Assembly: GCA_947478845.1 (NCBI GenBank)
Contig: CANJXC010000015.1
Span: 22,751-86,750 of the forward strand
Direction of reading: 5' to 3'
DNA length: 64,000 nt
Source: Spirochaetales bacterium
Lineage (GTDB): Bacteria > Spirochaetota > Spirochaetia > JABEVK01
Made by a program: the position numbers and the translations under genes. This document shows, piece by piece, positions 27,573 through 36,202 of this stretch. How positions within the stretch are numbered: position 1 is the stretch's first letter; each line of letters starts with the position of its first letter. The notes under the pieces were generated by a model, which was given only the letters and a program-made list of their open reading frames with translations, had not been told where the DNA came from and did no database searches.

Positions 27573-29754
27573 GGTAGAGGTAGCGTTGATAGGACCGGGA
27601 GGTGGTTATTCCCTTGAGTACCGCGCTTTTGTCGATGAGGAACAGGGCCACCTTGGCCGAGTTCTCCTCGGCCATCATGTCGACGTTGAGCAATTTAGCA
27701 TAGTGGGCAATTTCTTTGTCGACCGACTGCTGGGTTTGTTTGGCAGCTGACGGATCAAGCTTTAAGTTCCATTGCCCAAGGGATTTCTCACGCTCGGCGA
27801 TCAGGGTTGCCCGGTCTTCCGAAAGGGGGGCTAGTTCGATGAGCTTTTTGAAATCTTCGGCGCTTTGCGACGGAACCGCATGGGCTCGGCTTTTTTCCGC
27901 GGAATGACCTTTCGCCGCCTTGGGCTCGTTGGCCACCTTTGACCCTTTAGCCTCTTTGGCCTTTTTGGGAGGCTTTGGTTTGCCGCCAAACATCGCCATG
28001 AGCTTTCTGAGCAAGTAACTGAGGTAGCCTTCTTCCCGGACAATGAGATTCCATGTCGCTTTGACAATTTGCGGGTACAAGGTGGTCAGGCCCAACACCC
28101 CCACCAAAGACCGAAGCCTGAGACGGTCACGGTCTTCATAGAGCACCGGATCAAGGCCGCGGGTGACAACCTCCGCTGGCGCCGGCAACCCCTTGGATCC
28201 GTCGGGAAACAACCAGCGGACGATATCGGTCTGTCCCCGGTCGACGGGCAAATAATCTCGCACAAAATCGGCCGTAGTCAGGGCAAGCAATCGTTCTTGG
28301 CGCAGGAGTTCCAAAGACCGGAGAAAAAGCTTCGAAACGTCTTTTTCGAGCAGAAAAAGCTCGATTTGCTCGGGAATTCCCTCGCGGGCCCATAGTTGGG
28401 ACAGCCGTTCCTGCTGGGCTTTTGCCTCTTGCTGTCGCAAATCTAAGAAGGTCCGTATCAGGTTGTCGCGGTGCACAAACTCGTCCAAGAACTCAAAAAC
28501 AAGGGGACGCAGGCCCTCTTTGGAAGCGGAAAGAGGAAGGAGTTCGACCAGAGACGGGTACTTGGAACCCAACTCACTTTTCTTGGAAATGTCGGGGGTT
28601 TTCTTGAGGTCTTCCAGCGAAACGGGACCCGAGCTTTCCCTCAGGCGCGAAACCAGAAGGGCTGTATCCTGGCTTCGCACAAGTGCCGCTTTTTCCTCTT
28701 TGCGCTTGGCCACCCGCATTGCCATACAGCTCGCCCACGCTATACGAGCAGCTTGGTACACCACCGGATTCGCCGTTTTGCGGATCACCTGTACCACCAC
28801 ATACACCGCGTTGGCAAAGCCTTCGCTATCGGGATCTGTGGTGGTGAGTACCTTGTGAAGGCGGTCGGTGGCTGGAGGGGCTTGGTTCGCTGCGAACTTT
28901 TCGCGGTAGCGCTGCATGTAGGTGGCATATCGCACCTGGAGTGTAGCAGCCTCATCCTGGTTTCCCGCTCCTTTGAAGAACTCATCAAGAATCGGAAGGC
29001 ATTTGGTGCGCACCAGATTATCCAGGGTTATCTCACCGGGAAACAGCAACGAGAACTCGGGTTCATCGGCGGTGGGAGTGGCCTCTTTCTTGGGGTTGGG
29101 CAAGGGCCAGAACTGCAAAAGCACAAGCGGTGCGTCGGCAGCTTCGATGGTCTTTTGTAGGAAGGGATTCGGGTTGGTCTCGTTGGTTTCCGGCCGGTCT
29201 TGCACAGCCACACAGTTTGCGCCGGGCTGGAGAAGCTCACTTCCCGCCTTGGCGGCCCTAGCGACCGAATCAGGGGTGGGAAACGTAGAGGGCTGGGTTG
29301 CCGCTGAGCTTGGCTCGAGATCCGTGAGGGCTTTGCGTAGGTGTTGCAAGACGGCTTGCAAAGCATTGGCACTGGCCAATTGTGCGGCCGTCTGACGCTC
29401 GGTGAGCTGCACCTTAGACATCGATTCCTTCGAGGTTTCCAGCACCTTCAAGAGCCCTGCAGCCTTGAGTATGGTGAGCACAGCCTGCATTTCTTTCGTA
29501 CGGTAGTTAGGAGGAGTCGTGCCGTAGACCGAATCGGGGACACTCTTGATCAGCTGGGCAACTTCGAGCACGGCATTACTGGTTTGGAGGTAGGAAAACT
29601 TGACGAGGTGCACGAACAAGGAGCCCCTGACATCGATCATGCCCTCTTTGCGCAGCTCTCCAAATAATTCGTCAAACGCCTGGCGGTTAGCCGAGCGCTC
29701 ATTGGGTGTACGAGCCCATTCGGTCCAAGAAGGGGGTGCAACTCTTTCTGCCAT
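27532..29754 (-). CDS. Large conserved-looking protein of unknown function
   Basis: A 740-aa protein I do not recognise. It has no signal peptide. The body is mostly alpha-helical, with Gln/Lys/Glu-rich stretches (for example RQQEAKAQQERLSQLW) and little low complexity, except for a Lys/Ala/Pro-rich linker at about 592-625 that joins a C-terminal helical part of some 115 residues. The hydrophobic stretch around 555-590 (LVGVLGLTTLYPQIV, then LSYLLRKLMAMF) is amphipathic rather than clearly transmembrane. Codon use looks like that of its neighbours, so recent transfer is not suggested. Its ATG shares a base with the TAA of the upstream sugar kinase, so the two are co-translated. A cytosolic scaffold role is possible; I assign none. 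Confidence 0.7.
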   Translation of the reverse strand: MAERVAPPSWTEWARTPNERSANRQAFDELFGELRKEGMIDVRGSLFVHLVKFSYLQTSNAVLEVAQLIKSVPDSVYGTTPPNYRTKEMQAVLTILKAAGLLKVLETSKESMSKVQLTERQTAAQLASANALQAVLQHLRKALTDLEPSSAATQPSTFPTPDSVARAAKAGSELLQPGANCVAVQDRPETNETNPNPFLQKTIEAADAPLVLLQFWPLPNPKKEATPTADEPEFSLLFPGEITLDNLVRTKCLPILDEFFKGAGNQDEAATLQVRYATYMQRYREKFAANQAPPATDRLHKVLTTTDPDSEGFANAVYVVVQVIRKTANPVVYQAARIAWASCMAMRVAKRKEEKAALVRSQDTALLVSRLRESSGPVSLEDLKKTPDISKKSELGSKYPSLVELLPLSASKEGLRPLVFEFLDEFVHRDNLIRTFLDLRQQEAKAQQERLSQLWAREGIPEQIELFLLEKDVSKLFLRSLELLRQERLLALTTADFVRDYLPVDRGQTDIVRWLFPDGSKGLPAPAEVVTRGLDPVLYEDRDRLRLRSLVGVLGLTTLYPQIVKATWNLIVREEGYLSYLLRKLMAMFGGKPKPPKKAKEAKGSKVANEPKAAKGHSAEKSRAHAVPSQSAEDFKKLIELAPLSEDRATLIAEREKSLGQWNLKLDPSAAKQTQQSVDKEIAHYAKLLNVDMMAEENSAKVALFLIDKSAVLKGITTSRSYQRYLYLTALQRLTEALSK

Positions 29755-31139
29755 TAAGACTCCACCTCTTTGTTGTACTTTCGGTAACTCTCGTACAAAC
29801 CGTTATAGGCTTGGTGCCGCACCGCGCGGGGGTTAAAGACGGCCCGCACCTTCACCAAGGCCCCGCTGGCCTCGCGCAAGCTACCAAACTCACCTTGACG
29901 GACCAGGGCGCAGGCGGCGCTTCCCAGCAGTTCCGCGTCCTCGATTTCGGGCACCAGAATGCGTTTGCCGGTGATGTCGGCTTTCAATTGGTTCCAGATC
30001 ACGTTGCGGGCCTGGCCGCCGGTCACCCTCAGCTCGTCGATGGCTAGGCCGTTGCTTTCCATGGTCTCGAGCACACGCCGGATGCCAAAGGCAATCGACT
30101 CAACCACAGCTCGGCCCATATCGTCCCGGGTGTGGTCGGGGTGCAGCTCGAGAAAACCACCGCGGGCAAACTCGAAATCGCCGTTTTTTTCGAAGCTGGG
30201 AAAAAAGTAGGGGCGCGAGCGCTCGAGGGGCAGGTTCTCAATCTCTTGAAGGATTTCCCGGTAACTGCGGTCGCTTTGGCCGGTGATGCGCCGCAGCCAT
30301 TCGAACAAGCGCCCCGTGGAACTCAAAATGCCCGAAATGTTGTACAGGCCGTCGATGGCGTGCGGGAGCGTGCGCAGGCGCTTGTCGGCGAGGGGAGCCG
30401 TGGCGCAGTGGTTGATACCTTCGCTGGTGCCGGCGCGGTCGCAGGTGCGCCCGGGTTCAACGGCACCGGCGCCGAGCAGGGCCACCAGAAAGTCGCTGCC
30501 TGCCGCCACTACCGGCACCCCGGCAGGGATGCCCGTGAAGGTGGAGGAATGTTCGGTGACGCTGCCCACCGCCTCGGTCATGGTGGCGAAAGGGGGAAGC
30601 TTGGCAAGGTCGAGGCCATATTTGGCCGAATCGTCGCTGTGCCAAATGTAGGGAATGAACTCTTTGCTGGGGGTAATGGTGCGGGCCTCACCGGTAAGGA
30701 AGAAGTTCAAATACTCGGCGCAGCTGAGGAACCACTTGGTTTTTTCGTACAGATCGGGGTGGTTTTCCCGAAACCAAGCGATTTTGGGCAGGAAGAAACT
30801 CTTAGTACCCTCTTGGCGCAGGTTGCGCTTATCCATCCATAAGAGGGCGTAAAACAGCACCTTGCCGTCGGAATCGACGGGAATCACCGTGGGCCCCTGC
30901 CCCGAGACGGCCACCGCGCTGATGCGCTGATACCCGCCTACCGAGGCGACAATTTCGCGTAGGGCCTCGACCCAAACACCCGGGTCCCAGGCATGGAAAT
31001 CCTGCCGGGTCTTTTCCCAGTAAGTGACCCTATGGTAGGCCACCAGCTCGCCTTCGCTAGAGACCAGCCCGCCTTTCATGGCCGTCGTTCCGATGTCGAC
31101 CGCAAGAATCAGCTTTTGGGGGGTTCGCAAACTCGGCAT
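29754..31139 (-). CDS. FGGY family carbohydrate kinase
   Basis: A 461-aa sugar kinase: N-terminal ATPase motif LAVDIGTTAMKGGL, substrate region AVSGQGPTVIPVD, and FGGY C-terminal signatures including GRAVVESIAFGIRRVLE and LRVTGGQARNVIWNQL. It is shorter than glycerol or ribulose kinases and nearest in style to xylulokinase-like proteins; the sugar is not identifiable. It lies beside the ara operon on the opposite strand, so a pentose is plausible but unproven. No Shine-Dalgarno sequence; TATTGT (31151-31146) ends 7 nt before ATG 31139. The 740-aa protein follows with a 1-nt overlap. Confidence 0.85.
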   Translation of the reverse strand: MPSLRTPQKLILAVDIGTTAMKGGLVSSEGELVAYHRVTYWEKTRQDFHAWDPGVWVEALREIVASVGGYQRISAVAVSGQGPTVIPVDSDGKVLFYALLWMDKRNLRQEGTKSFFLPKIAWFRENHPDLYEKTKWFLSCAEYLNFFLTGEARTITPSKEFIPYIWHSDDSAKYGLDLAKLPPFATMTEAVGSVTEHSSTFTGIPAGVPVVAAGSDFLVALLGAGAVEPGRTCDRAGTSEGINHCATAPLADKRLRTLPHAIDGLYNISGILSSTGRLFEWLRRITGQSDRSYREILQEIENLPLERSRPYFFPSFEKNGDFEFARGGFLELHPDHTRDDMGRAVVESIAFGIRRVLETMESNGLAIDELRVTGGQARNVIWNQLKADITGKRILVPEIEDAELLGSAACALVRQGEFGSLREASGALVKVRAVFNPRAVRHQAYNGLYESYRKYNKEVES

Positions 31140-31234
31140 GCCTTCACAATACCAACTACAGGCCTGTTGGGGAACCTCCTTTTACGCGGTGGAGGGGCCA
31201 GCCGGGGGTATAGTAGCGGCCGCGGGAGCTTGCA

Positions 31235-31417
31235 TCAGTCGTCCCGTGCCAAAGAGGTGGAGTTGCCTTTAGCTTCGTCAAGGCGGAAGTCCTCCTGCCC
31301 CAACAGCTTCGCTACTCCGCCGATGACCAACAACAAAGTCACGAGGATGCCGATACGGCTCACAAGACTGCCGATCAAGCGCGCCTGCCTAGGGCTCAGG
31401 GTCTTCACTGAAAACAT
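31235..31417 (-). CDS. Possible small single-span membrane protein
   Basis: A 60-aa open frame with a basic N-terminal part (SPRQARLIGSLVSR), one convincing transmembrane helix (IGILVTLLLVIGGVAKLLG) and an acidic, polar tail. This composition is unlikely in random sequence of this GC. It lies downstream of the NarL-type regulator on the same strand, after an 87-nt gap, with AGGT upstream of ATG 31417 and a CATTAT -10-like box. No family recognised; it could be spurious. Confidence 0.45.
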   Translation of the reverse strand: MFSVKTLSPRQARLIGSLVSRIGILVTLLLVIGGVAKLLGQEDFRLDEAKGNSTSLARDD

Positions 31418-31504
31418 CTGGGTTTACCTATAATGCTTCAGAATACCGAAACCGCCCCCCACCCGCTATCAGGAAATTCCTGAGCCTAACTAGGGAAACC
31501 AGCT

Positions 31505-32146
31505 CTAAATCAGCTGATGGGCCTGGGCAAACTGAACTAGTTCGACCGGTCCGCTCACTTTCAGCTTGGTGTAAACAGCGGCCTTGTGGTTGTCGGCGGT
31601 TTTCGGCGAAATACCGAGCTGGAAGGCGATTGACTTGACGCTCTGGCCAGCGAGTAGAAGAGCAAACACTTCGTGCTCCCTTGCCGTGAGCAAACCCAAA
31701 CCCTTCTGGCTGTCGATGGCACCATCGGGAATCTGAACCAACTGCCCGGCCAGAGCGTCTAGGCTCAACTGGTCGAGATACACGTGCCCCTCCCCAACGG
31801 CCTTCAGGGCCTCGAGGAGCACGGTATCGGCGCTTTCCTTGTTGACGAAGCCACGGGCGCCAGCCTGCAGGGCCCGAAGCACCAATGTTCCCTCTTGGTA
31901 CATCGAAAGCATCAGCACCTGCGTCCGCGGGAACTTGGCCTTCAGCCGGGGCAGGTGGTCGAGGCTCACCCCATGGCCAAAGCGGAAGTCGAGCAGCAGC
32001 AGGTCGGTGGGTAGCGATTCCAAGGTTGCCTCAAGGTCTTCGAGCCGGCTCACTTCCCCGGTTAGCTCCACCTCGCTCATCGACTCAAGAATGACCCGAA
32101 GGCCCGCCCGAACCGTAGCGTGATCGTCAGCGATCAGGACTTTCAA
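31505..32146 (-). CDS. NarL/LuxR-type response regulator
   Basis: A 213-aa regulator. The receiver domain has D7-D8, phosphoacceptor D53 in LLLLDFRFG, and a C-terminal Lys in FVNKES. A LuxR-type helix-turn-helix follows (LTAREHEVFALLLAGQSVKS, then SPKTADNHKAAVYTKL). It overlaps the 3' end of the sensor kinase gene by 20 bp, so the pair is co-translated and cognate. Targets unknown; the divergent S-component-like membrane protein is the nearest candidate. Confidence 0.92.
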   Translation of the reverse strand: MKVLIADDHATVRAGLRVILESMSEVELTGEVSRLEDLEATLESLPTDLLLLDFRFGHGVSLDHLPRLKAKFPRTQVLMLSMYQEGTLVLRALQAGARGFVNKESADTVLLEALKAVGEGHVYLDQLSLDALAGQLVQIPDGAIDSQKGLGLLTAREHEVFALLLAGQSVKSIAFQLGISPKTADNHKAAVYTKLKVSGPVELVQFAQAHQLI

Positions 32147-33272
32147 GTGGCACCTCCAACGTCACGACAACCCCATCCGAAGAGGATTTCCAGTCGAAAC
32201 TTCCGCCGAGCAGTGCGGCCCTTTCGCGCATGCCGCTCATCCCCAGCGAGGCCTCAGAATCCGAGCCGGGCAAAACTCCTACCCCATCGTCGGTTACTTG
32301 AACCACGAGGCGCACGCTAGTCTGCGACCCCGACACCCTCACGGTTTTGGCACGGGAGTGCTTCCAAACGTTTTGCAGGGCCTCCTGAACGATGCGGTAC
32401 ACATGGATATCCGACCCCGCTGCGAGGCCAGACCCCAAATTGGAGTCAAGTTCGGTTCGCACGGTGAGAGAGGTTCGCTGGCCAAACTCGTCTAGCAGAT
32501 CAACAACCGCCTGCCGGAATCCCACCAGGTCGAGCGCGGGCGGACGGAGTCCCCGGGCCAAACCGCGAACTTGGTTTTGAGCGCGTTCGAGGCCTTCCAG
32601 CAGTGGCGCTTTGTTGTCTCCGGGCCCGAGCCGCGAGAGCAGCATTTTGGTTCCTGCCAACTCTTGAGCCAGGGTATCGTGCAGGTCGAGGGCAATCCGT
32701 TGACGGTCGGCCTCGAGCCCGGCCAGCGAAAGCCGGTACACCTTTTGCAGTTCCTCAAAACGGGCCCGGCGGCGCGCTTCTTCGCGCAACCAAAACACCG
32801 AGAACGCAGAAAGGCTGATCAGGACGATGAGAAGCCCCAACTCCAGCAGAGTGAAGGCGAGGCTCTGGCCTTCCACAAAACCATCAAGCTGAGTTTCCAA
32901 TTGTTTCATCAGGGCGTGAAACGCAGGGGTTGGATGGCCACGATTCCATTCGGTTACCAGGAGGTTTAGGTCAGGGGTCTTGATCAGACCGAGAACAATC
33001 AAGGCCTTCACCGACGGCGAGTGGGAAAAGTCCTTCCATTCCAGTTCGAAGGCATCGACGAGAAGTTGGAGGGTGTTGGTCGCATCGGCCGGCAAGTATC
33101 CGACAAAAGCGACAGCATCGGCGAGGTGCACCAGGCGGAGCTGGTCTTTAGCAACCAGAGTTCGGGTCTGGTTGGCCGCCGAGTAAAGAAACAGAAACGT
33201 TCCCAACACCACAAAGAGCAACAGGAGAAACGCGATGCCGTTGCGGGTCGGTTGGGAGTCCCGGGCTACCAT
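32127..33272 (-). CDS. NarX-type membrane sensor histidine kinase (HisKA_3)
   Basis: A 381-aa kinase with transmembrane helices at about 12-31 and 139-162 enclosing a 105-residue extracytoplasmic helical domain without an obvious ligand motif. The cytosolic phosphoacceptor is H198 in RIALDLHDTLAQEL, followed by a HATPase domain with DDGVGVLPGS and GLSG-like SLGMSGMRERA. It partners the regulator encoded directly downstream. No Shine-Dalgarno sequence; TACAAT (33284-33279) ends 7 nt before ATG 33272, so a leaderless mRNA is likely. It is divergent, 36 bp apart, from a polytopic membrane protein. Confidence 0.9.
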   Translation of the reverse strand: MVARDSQPTRNGIAFLLLLFVVLGTFLFLYSAANQTRTLVAKDQLRLVHLADAVAFVGYLPADATNTLQLLVDAFELEWKDFSHSPSVKALIVLGLIKTPDLNLLVTEWNRGHPTPAFHALMKQLETQLDGFVEGQSLAFTLLELGLLIVLISLSAFSVFWLREEARRRARFEELQKVYRLSLAGLEADRQRIALDLHDTLAQELAGTKMLLSRLGPGDNKAPLLEGLERAQNQVRGLARGLRPPALDLVGFRQAVVDLLDEFGQRTSLTVRTELDSNLGSGLAAGSDIHVYRIVQEALQNVWKHSRAKTVRVSGSQTSVRLVVQVTDDGVGVLPGSDSEASLGMSGMRERAALLGGSFDWKSSSDGVVVTLEVPLESPDR

Positions 33273-33273
33273 G

Positions 33274-33302
33274 TTGCTATTGTAAAGTATTTTTTCTAAT
33301 CT
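33274..33302. promoter_or_regulatory. Interlocked leaderless divergent promoters (sensor kinase / membrane protein)
   Basis: Plus strand: TTGCTA (33274-33279), 17-bp spacer, TAATCT (33297-33302), predicted +1 at 33309, the membrane-protein ATG. Minus strand: TACAAT (33284-33279), predicted +1 at 33272, the kinase ATG. Neither gene has a Shine-Dalgarno sequence and only 36 bp separate the start codons. Confidence 0.55.
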
Positions 33303-33308
33303 GAAAGT

Positions 33309-33884
33309 ATGAAACTACCAACCTGGCTCGTCCTGCTTTGCTGGATTCTGGCTGCTTCGGTGGGAAACACGGTGCTGAACGTTGTGGACCGCCTTCTCGG
33401 CCTTCCGTTTTTCTTCGACAGCCTCTTCACAGCGGTGGGCGCCGGGGTTTTGGGATGGATTCCAGGGCTGTTGATTGCCACGCTGACCCAGTTGCTGATT
33501 TCGGTCACCCTTCTGTTTATCGAGCAACAGCAGTGGGGTTTGGCCCTTCCGTTTGTCTTGTGCCAATTCGAAACGGTGCTGGTTATCGGCCTCATGGTGC
33601 GCTTTGGGTCGCTGCGTACCATTTTGTCGCTGATCGTTGCGATTTTTGCGGTGGCGCTCGGCAACTCGGTCTTGGGGTCGATGATTGCAACCTTTCTGTA
33701 CGGTGGCATCACCCTCCACGGAGCCGATTTCCTGGTAGCGGGCCTTTTGATGGGCGGGCAGAGCCTCTTCGAGGCCGCTTTCTGGGCCCGCGTACCGATC
33801 AACTTGGTCGACAAAGCCATCGCCGTGGTATTGGCCTATTTTGCGGTGCAACGATGGGGAGGGGCGTTCGCGGTGAACCGCTAG
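33309..33884 (+). CDS. Polytopic membrane protein resembling an ECF-type S-component
   Basis: A 191-aa protein with about five to six hydrophobic helices. The layout, with an early FFFDSLFTAVGAGVLGWIPG stretch (gate and small-residue turn) and a late ARVPINLVDKAIAVVLAYF helix, is reminiscent of vitamin-type ECF transporter S-components, but the similarity is by eye and no ligand is suggested. It is divergent from a two-component sensor kinase, which could control it or work with it. Convergent 4-bp overlap with the PRPP synthetase gene. Confidence 0.55.
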   Translation: MKLPTWLVLLCWILAASVGNTVLNVVDRLLGLPFFFDSLFTAVGAGVLGWIPGLLIATLTQLLISVTLLFIEQQQWGLALPFVLCQFETVLVIGLMVRFGSLRTILSLIVAIFAVALGNSVLGSMIATFLYGGITLHGADFLVAGLLMGGQSLFEAAFWARVPINLVDKAIAVVLAYFAVQRWGGAFAVNR

Positions 33885-35119
33885 CTCTTCAACAATTTCT
33901 GAATGATCTGCGAGTTGTCGAGGAGCGAACTTAGTGAGCGGTTGTGATGCAACCGGCTCATTGCTCGGGCGAACAGGTTGCTCACGTTAGCGGTGGTGTA
34001 CCAAGGACGGGTGAGCAGGGCCTCTTCGTGATACACGGCGTTGGTACCGATGATTTTGGTGAACAGGCCTTTCTCAAAGGCTTCGTCGAAGCTGCGTAGA
34101 GCGTTGCCGGTAAAAAGAGGCAAGCTGATGCCCGCAATGATTTTCTTGGCACCCATTTCCTTGAGCAGCACGAAGGCTTTGATGAGGGTGCCACCGGTTC
34201 CCAAAAGGTCGTCGGCGAGAAAAACGTTTTTGCCCGACACATCGCCTAACAGCTTGGTGCTGGTGATGTTGCTTTCGTTGGCGCTGGTGCTGAGCTTGGA
34301 GTAGTCGCGTTCCTTATACAACATGGCCAGCGGGCGCTGCACACAGCTGGCGTAGAACTTGTTGCGGTCCACCGCGCCCGTGTCGGGGCTTACAATGACC
34401 AGATCAGGGTCTTTGAGGTCGATCAGATCGTGAAGTCGGCGGAGAATCTGGTAGCTTGCGTGCAGGTTCTCGAGTTTGAGCCGGACGAAGGTGTTTTCGA
34501 TTTCCTTGGAATGGATGTCGAGGGTGATGATGCGGTTGACGCCCATGTTCTCGAGCATCTGGCCGAAGCGCGCGGCCGTGAGACCTTCGCGTCCTTTTTT
34601 TTTGTGCTGGCGGGCGTAGGGGTAACTGGGAAACACCACCGTAACGCTCTCGGCACCTGCCTGCACCGCGGCATCGACGGCGGTCATGAGGCAAATGAGA
34701 TGATCGTTGATGCTCAGCGCGAACTTCTCGTCTCCGTTGTGAAACTTCACCGGGTACGCGTTGGCCACGTCCTGGATGATGAACAGATCCATGCCACGGA
34801 TGGAAGTTCCGATTTCGGTTTTGAACTCACCGTTGGCGAAGCGGGTGAAGTTAGCCGGAACCAGCAGCCTAGGGGGCCGGTAGGCAGTAACAGCACCTTT
34901 GGCCTCGTAGTCGTTCGAATGGAGATCGTAGTCGAAGTTGAGCTGACGGGTGAGCTCGTCGCGGGGCAAGTTGTATTGGCCCGACAATTCGGCCATTTTC
35001 TTGTCGAACTGCCGATGATAGATGTTTTTGAGATGCGACAGGATTTCTCCCGCCAAAGCTTTTCCGCCCGGACAGGCGAGGATACCCATAGAGGCGGGGC
35101 GGTTGAAGCTCATGCGCAT
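33881..35119 (-). CDS. prs: Ribose-phosphate pyrophosphokinase, long form
   Basis: A 412-aa PRPP synthetase, about 100 residues longer than the usual 315. Catalytic landmarks are YARQHKKKGREGLTA (ATP-binding flexible-loop region), TLDIHSKEIENTF, IVSPDTGAVDR, and a PRPP loop LADDLLGTGGTL that differs from the classical VDDMIDTAGT. The extra length is in an N-terminal extension and inserts after the first domain (for example around DYDLHSNDYEAKGAVTAYRP). It makes PRPP for purine, pyrimidine, His, Trp and NAD synthesis. The ATG at 35119 coincides with a predicted +1 (TATGGT 35131-35126); ATG 35113, two codons on, is an alternative. Confidence 0.87.
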   Translation of the reverse strand: MRMSFNRPASMGILACPGGKALAGEILSHLKNIYHRQFDKKMAELSGQYNLPRDELTRQLNFDYDLHSNDYEAKGAVTAYRPPRLLVPANFTRFANGEFKTEIGTSIRGMDLFIIQDVANAYPVKFHNGDEKFALSINDHLICLMTAVDAAVQAGAESVTVVFPSYPYARQHKKKGREGLTAARFGQMLENMGVNRIITLDIHSKEIENTFVRLKLENLHASYQILRRLHDLIDLKDPDLVIVSPDTGAVDRNKFYASCVQRPLAMLYKERDYSKLSTSANESNITSTKLLGDVSGKNVFLADDLLGTGGTLIKAFVLLKEMGAKKIIAGISLPLFTGNALRSFDEAFEKGLFTKIIGTNAVYHEEALLTRPWYTTANVSNLFARAMSRLHHNRSLSSLLDNSQIIQKLLKS

Positions 35120-35136
35120 CAACCTACCATATTGAG

Positions 35137-35165
35137 TTGACCCCGGCAACTGGCAACAGTACATT
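35137..35165 (+). promoter_or_regulatory. Putative hflK promoter
   Basis: TTGACC (35137-35142), 17-bp spacer, TACATT (35160-35165), then AAAAGGAGA ahead of ATG 35189, a short but leadered mRNA. Confidence 0.5.
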
Positions 35166-35188
35166 CATTGGTGTGAAAAGGAGACAAA

Positions 35189-36202
35189 ATGTCTGATTTT
35201 AAGATGTCTGCTTTCGGGATGAACTTAAGCCCGAAGCTCATCATTGCCATCATCGTTTTGGCGGTTGTCGGGTACACGGTGTTCAGCGCCGTCTACATTG
35301 TCGACCAAACCGAGGAAGCCGTTGTGCTCACCTTCGGCAAATACAGCAGGACCGAGGGGCCCGGCATGAAGTTTAAGATTCCCCTGATCGAGGAAAACTT
35401 CAACGTTCCCACCAAGGTGGTACAAAAGATGGACTTCGGTTTCCGCATGGACAACCAGGAGTTCCTAGGCGGCACCACGGAGGCAGCGAGAGCGAGCTAC
35501 AAGGATGAGTCGACCATGCTTACCGGCGACCTCAACATTGTCGATATCACCTGGATCATTCAGTACCGCATCACCGACCCGAAGGCTTGGCTTTTTGGCC
35601 TCGACGCCAAGGAAAAAACCGTACGCGATATCAGCCAGTCGGTGGTGAGCCAACTCGTCGGCGACCGGGCCATCCTCGATATTCTAGGCAACGAGCGCGA
35701 AAGCATCCAGTCGAAGGCCACAGAAATGATGAACGTGCTGTTCTCCAGCTACGGCATCGGCGTGTTGGTCACCGGCACCCAGCTAAAAGACATTTTCCCG
35801 CCTGAGGGAACGGTCAAAGCAGCCTTTGACGACGTCAACGTCGCGTTTCAAGACATGAGCCGCCTCATCAACGAGGGCAACGAAACCTACAACAAAGAGA
35901 TCCCCCGGGCCGCAGGCGAGGCCCAACAGGCCATCCAAGTGGCCGAAGGTTATGCCACCGAGCGTGTGAACAAGGCCACCGGAGACGTGGCGCGTTTCAA
36001 GGCGGTGCTCAAGGAATACCAGCGCAGCCCCGAAGTGACCCGCAACCGCCTGTACCTCGAAATGGTAGAGAACGTCTTCGCAGGCCAGGAAAATACCGAC
36101 CTGGTAGACAAAAAGCTCGGCAGTTTCCTGCCCTTAAAGCAACTGACGGGTAGAACAGGGTCGCCCTCTAACGTGGCTCCTGCTGCCGGAGGAACCCAAT
36201 AA
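35189..36202 (+). CDS. hflK: HflK, FtsH-associated SPFH membrane protein
   Basis: A 337-aa protein with an N-terminal membrane anchor (around residues 17-38), a Band 7/SPFH domain beginning VDQTEEAVVLTFGKY, and a C-terminal helical region ending in the KLGSFLPL segment typical of HflK. With HflC it forms the large cage around the membrane protease FtsH and modulates degradation of membrane proteins. It lacks the long Gly-rich N-terminus of E. coli HflK. Followed by hflC with a 1-nt overlap. Confidence 0.9.
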   Translation: MSDFKMSAFGMNLSPKLIIAIIVLAVVGYTVFSAVYIVDQTEEAVVLTFGKYSRTEGPGMKFKIPLIEENFNVPTKVVQKMDFGFRMDNQEFLGGTTEAARASYKDESTMLTGDLNIVDITWIIQYRITDPKAWLFGLDAKEKTVRDISQSVVSQLVGDRAILDILGNERESIQSKATEMMNVLFSSYGIGVLVTGTQLKDIFPPEGTVKAAFDDVNVAFQDMSRLINEGNETYNKEIPRAAGEAQQAIQVAEGYATERVNKATGDVARFKAVLKEYQRSPEVTRNRLYLEMVENVFAGQENTDLVDKKLGSFLPLKQLTGRTGSPSNVAPAAGGTQ

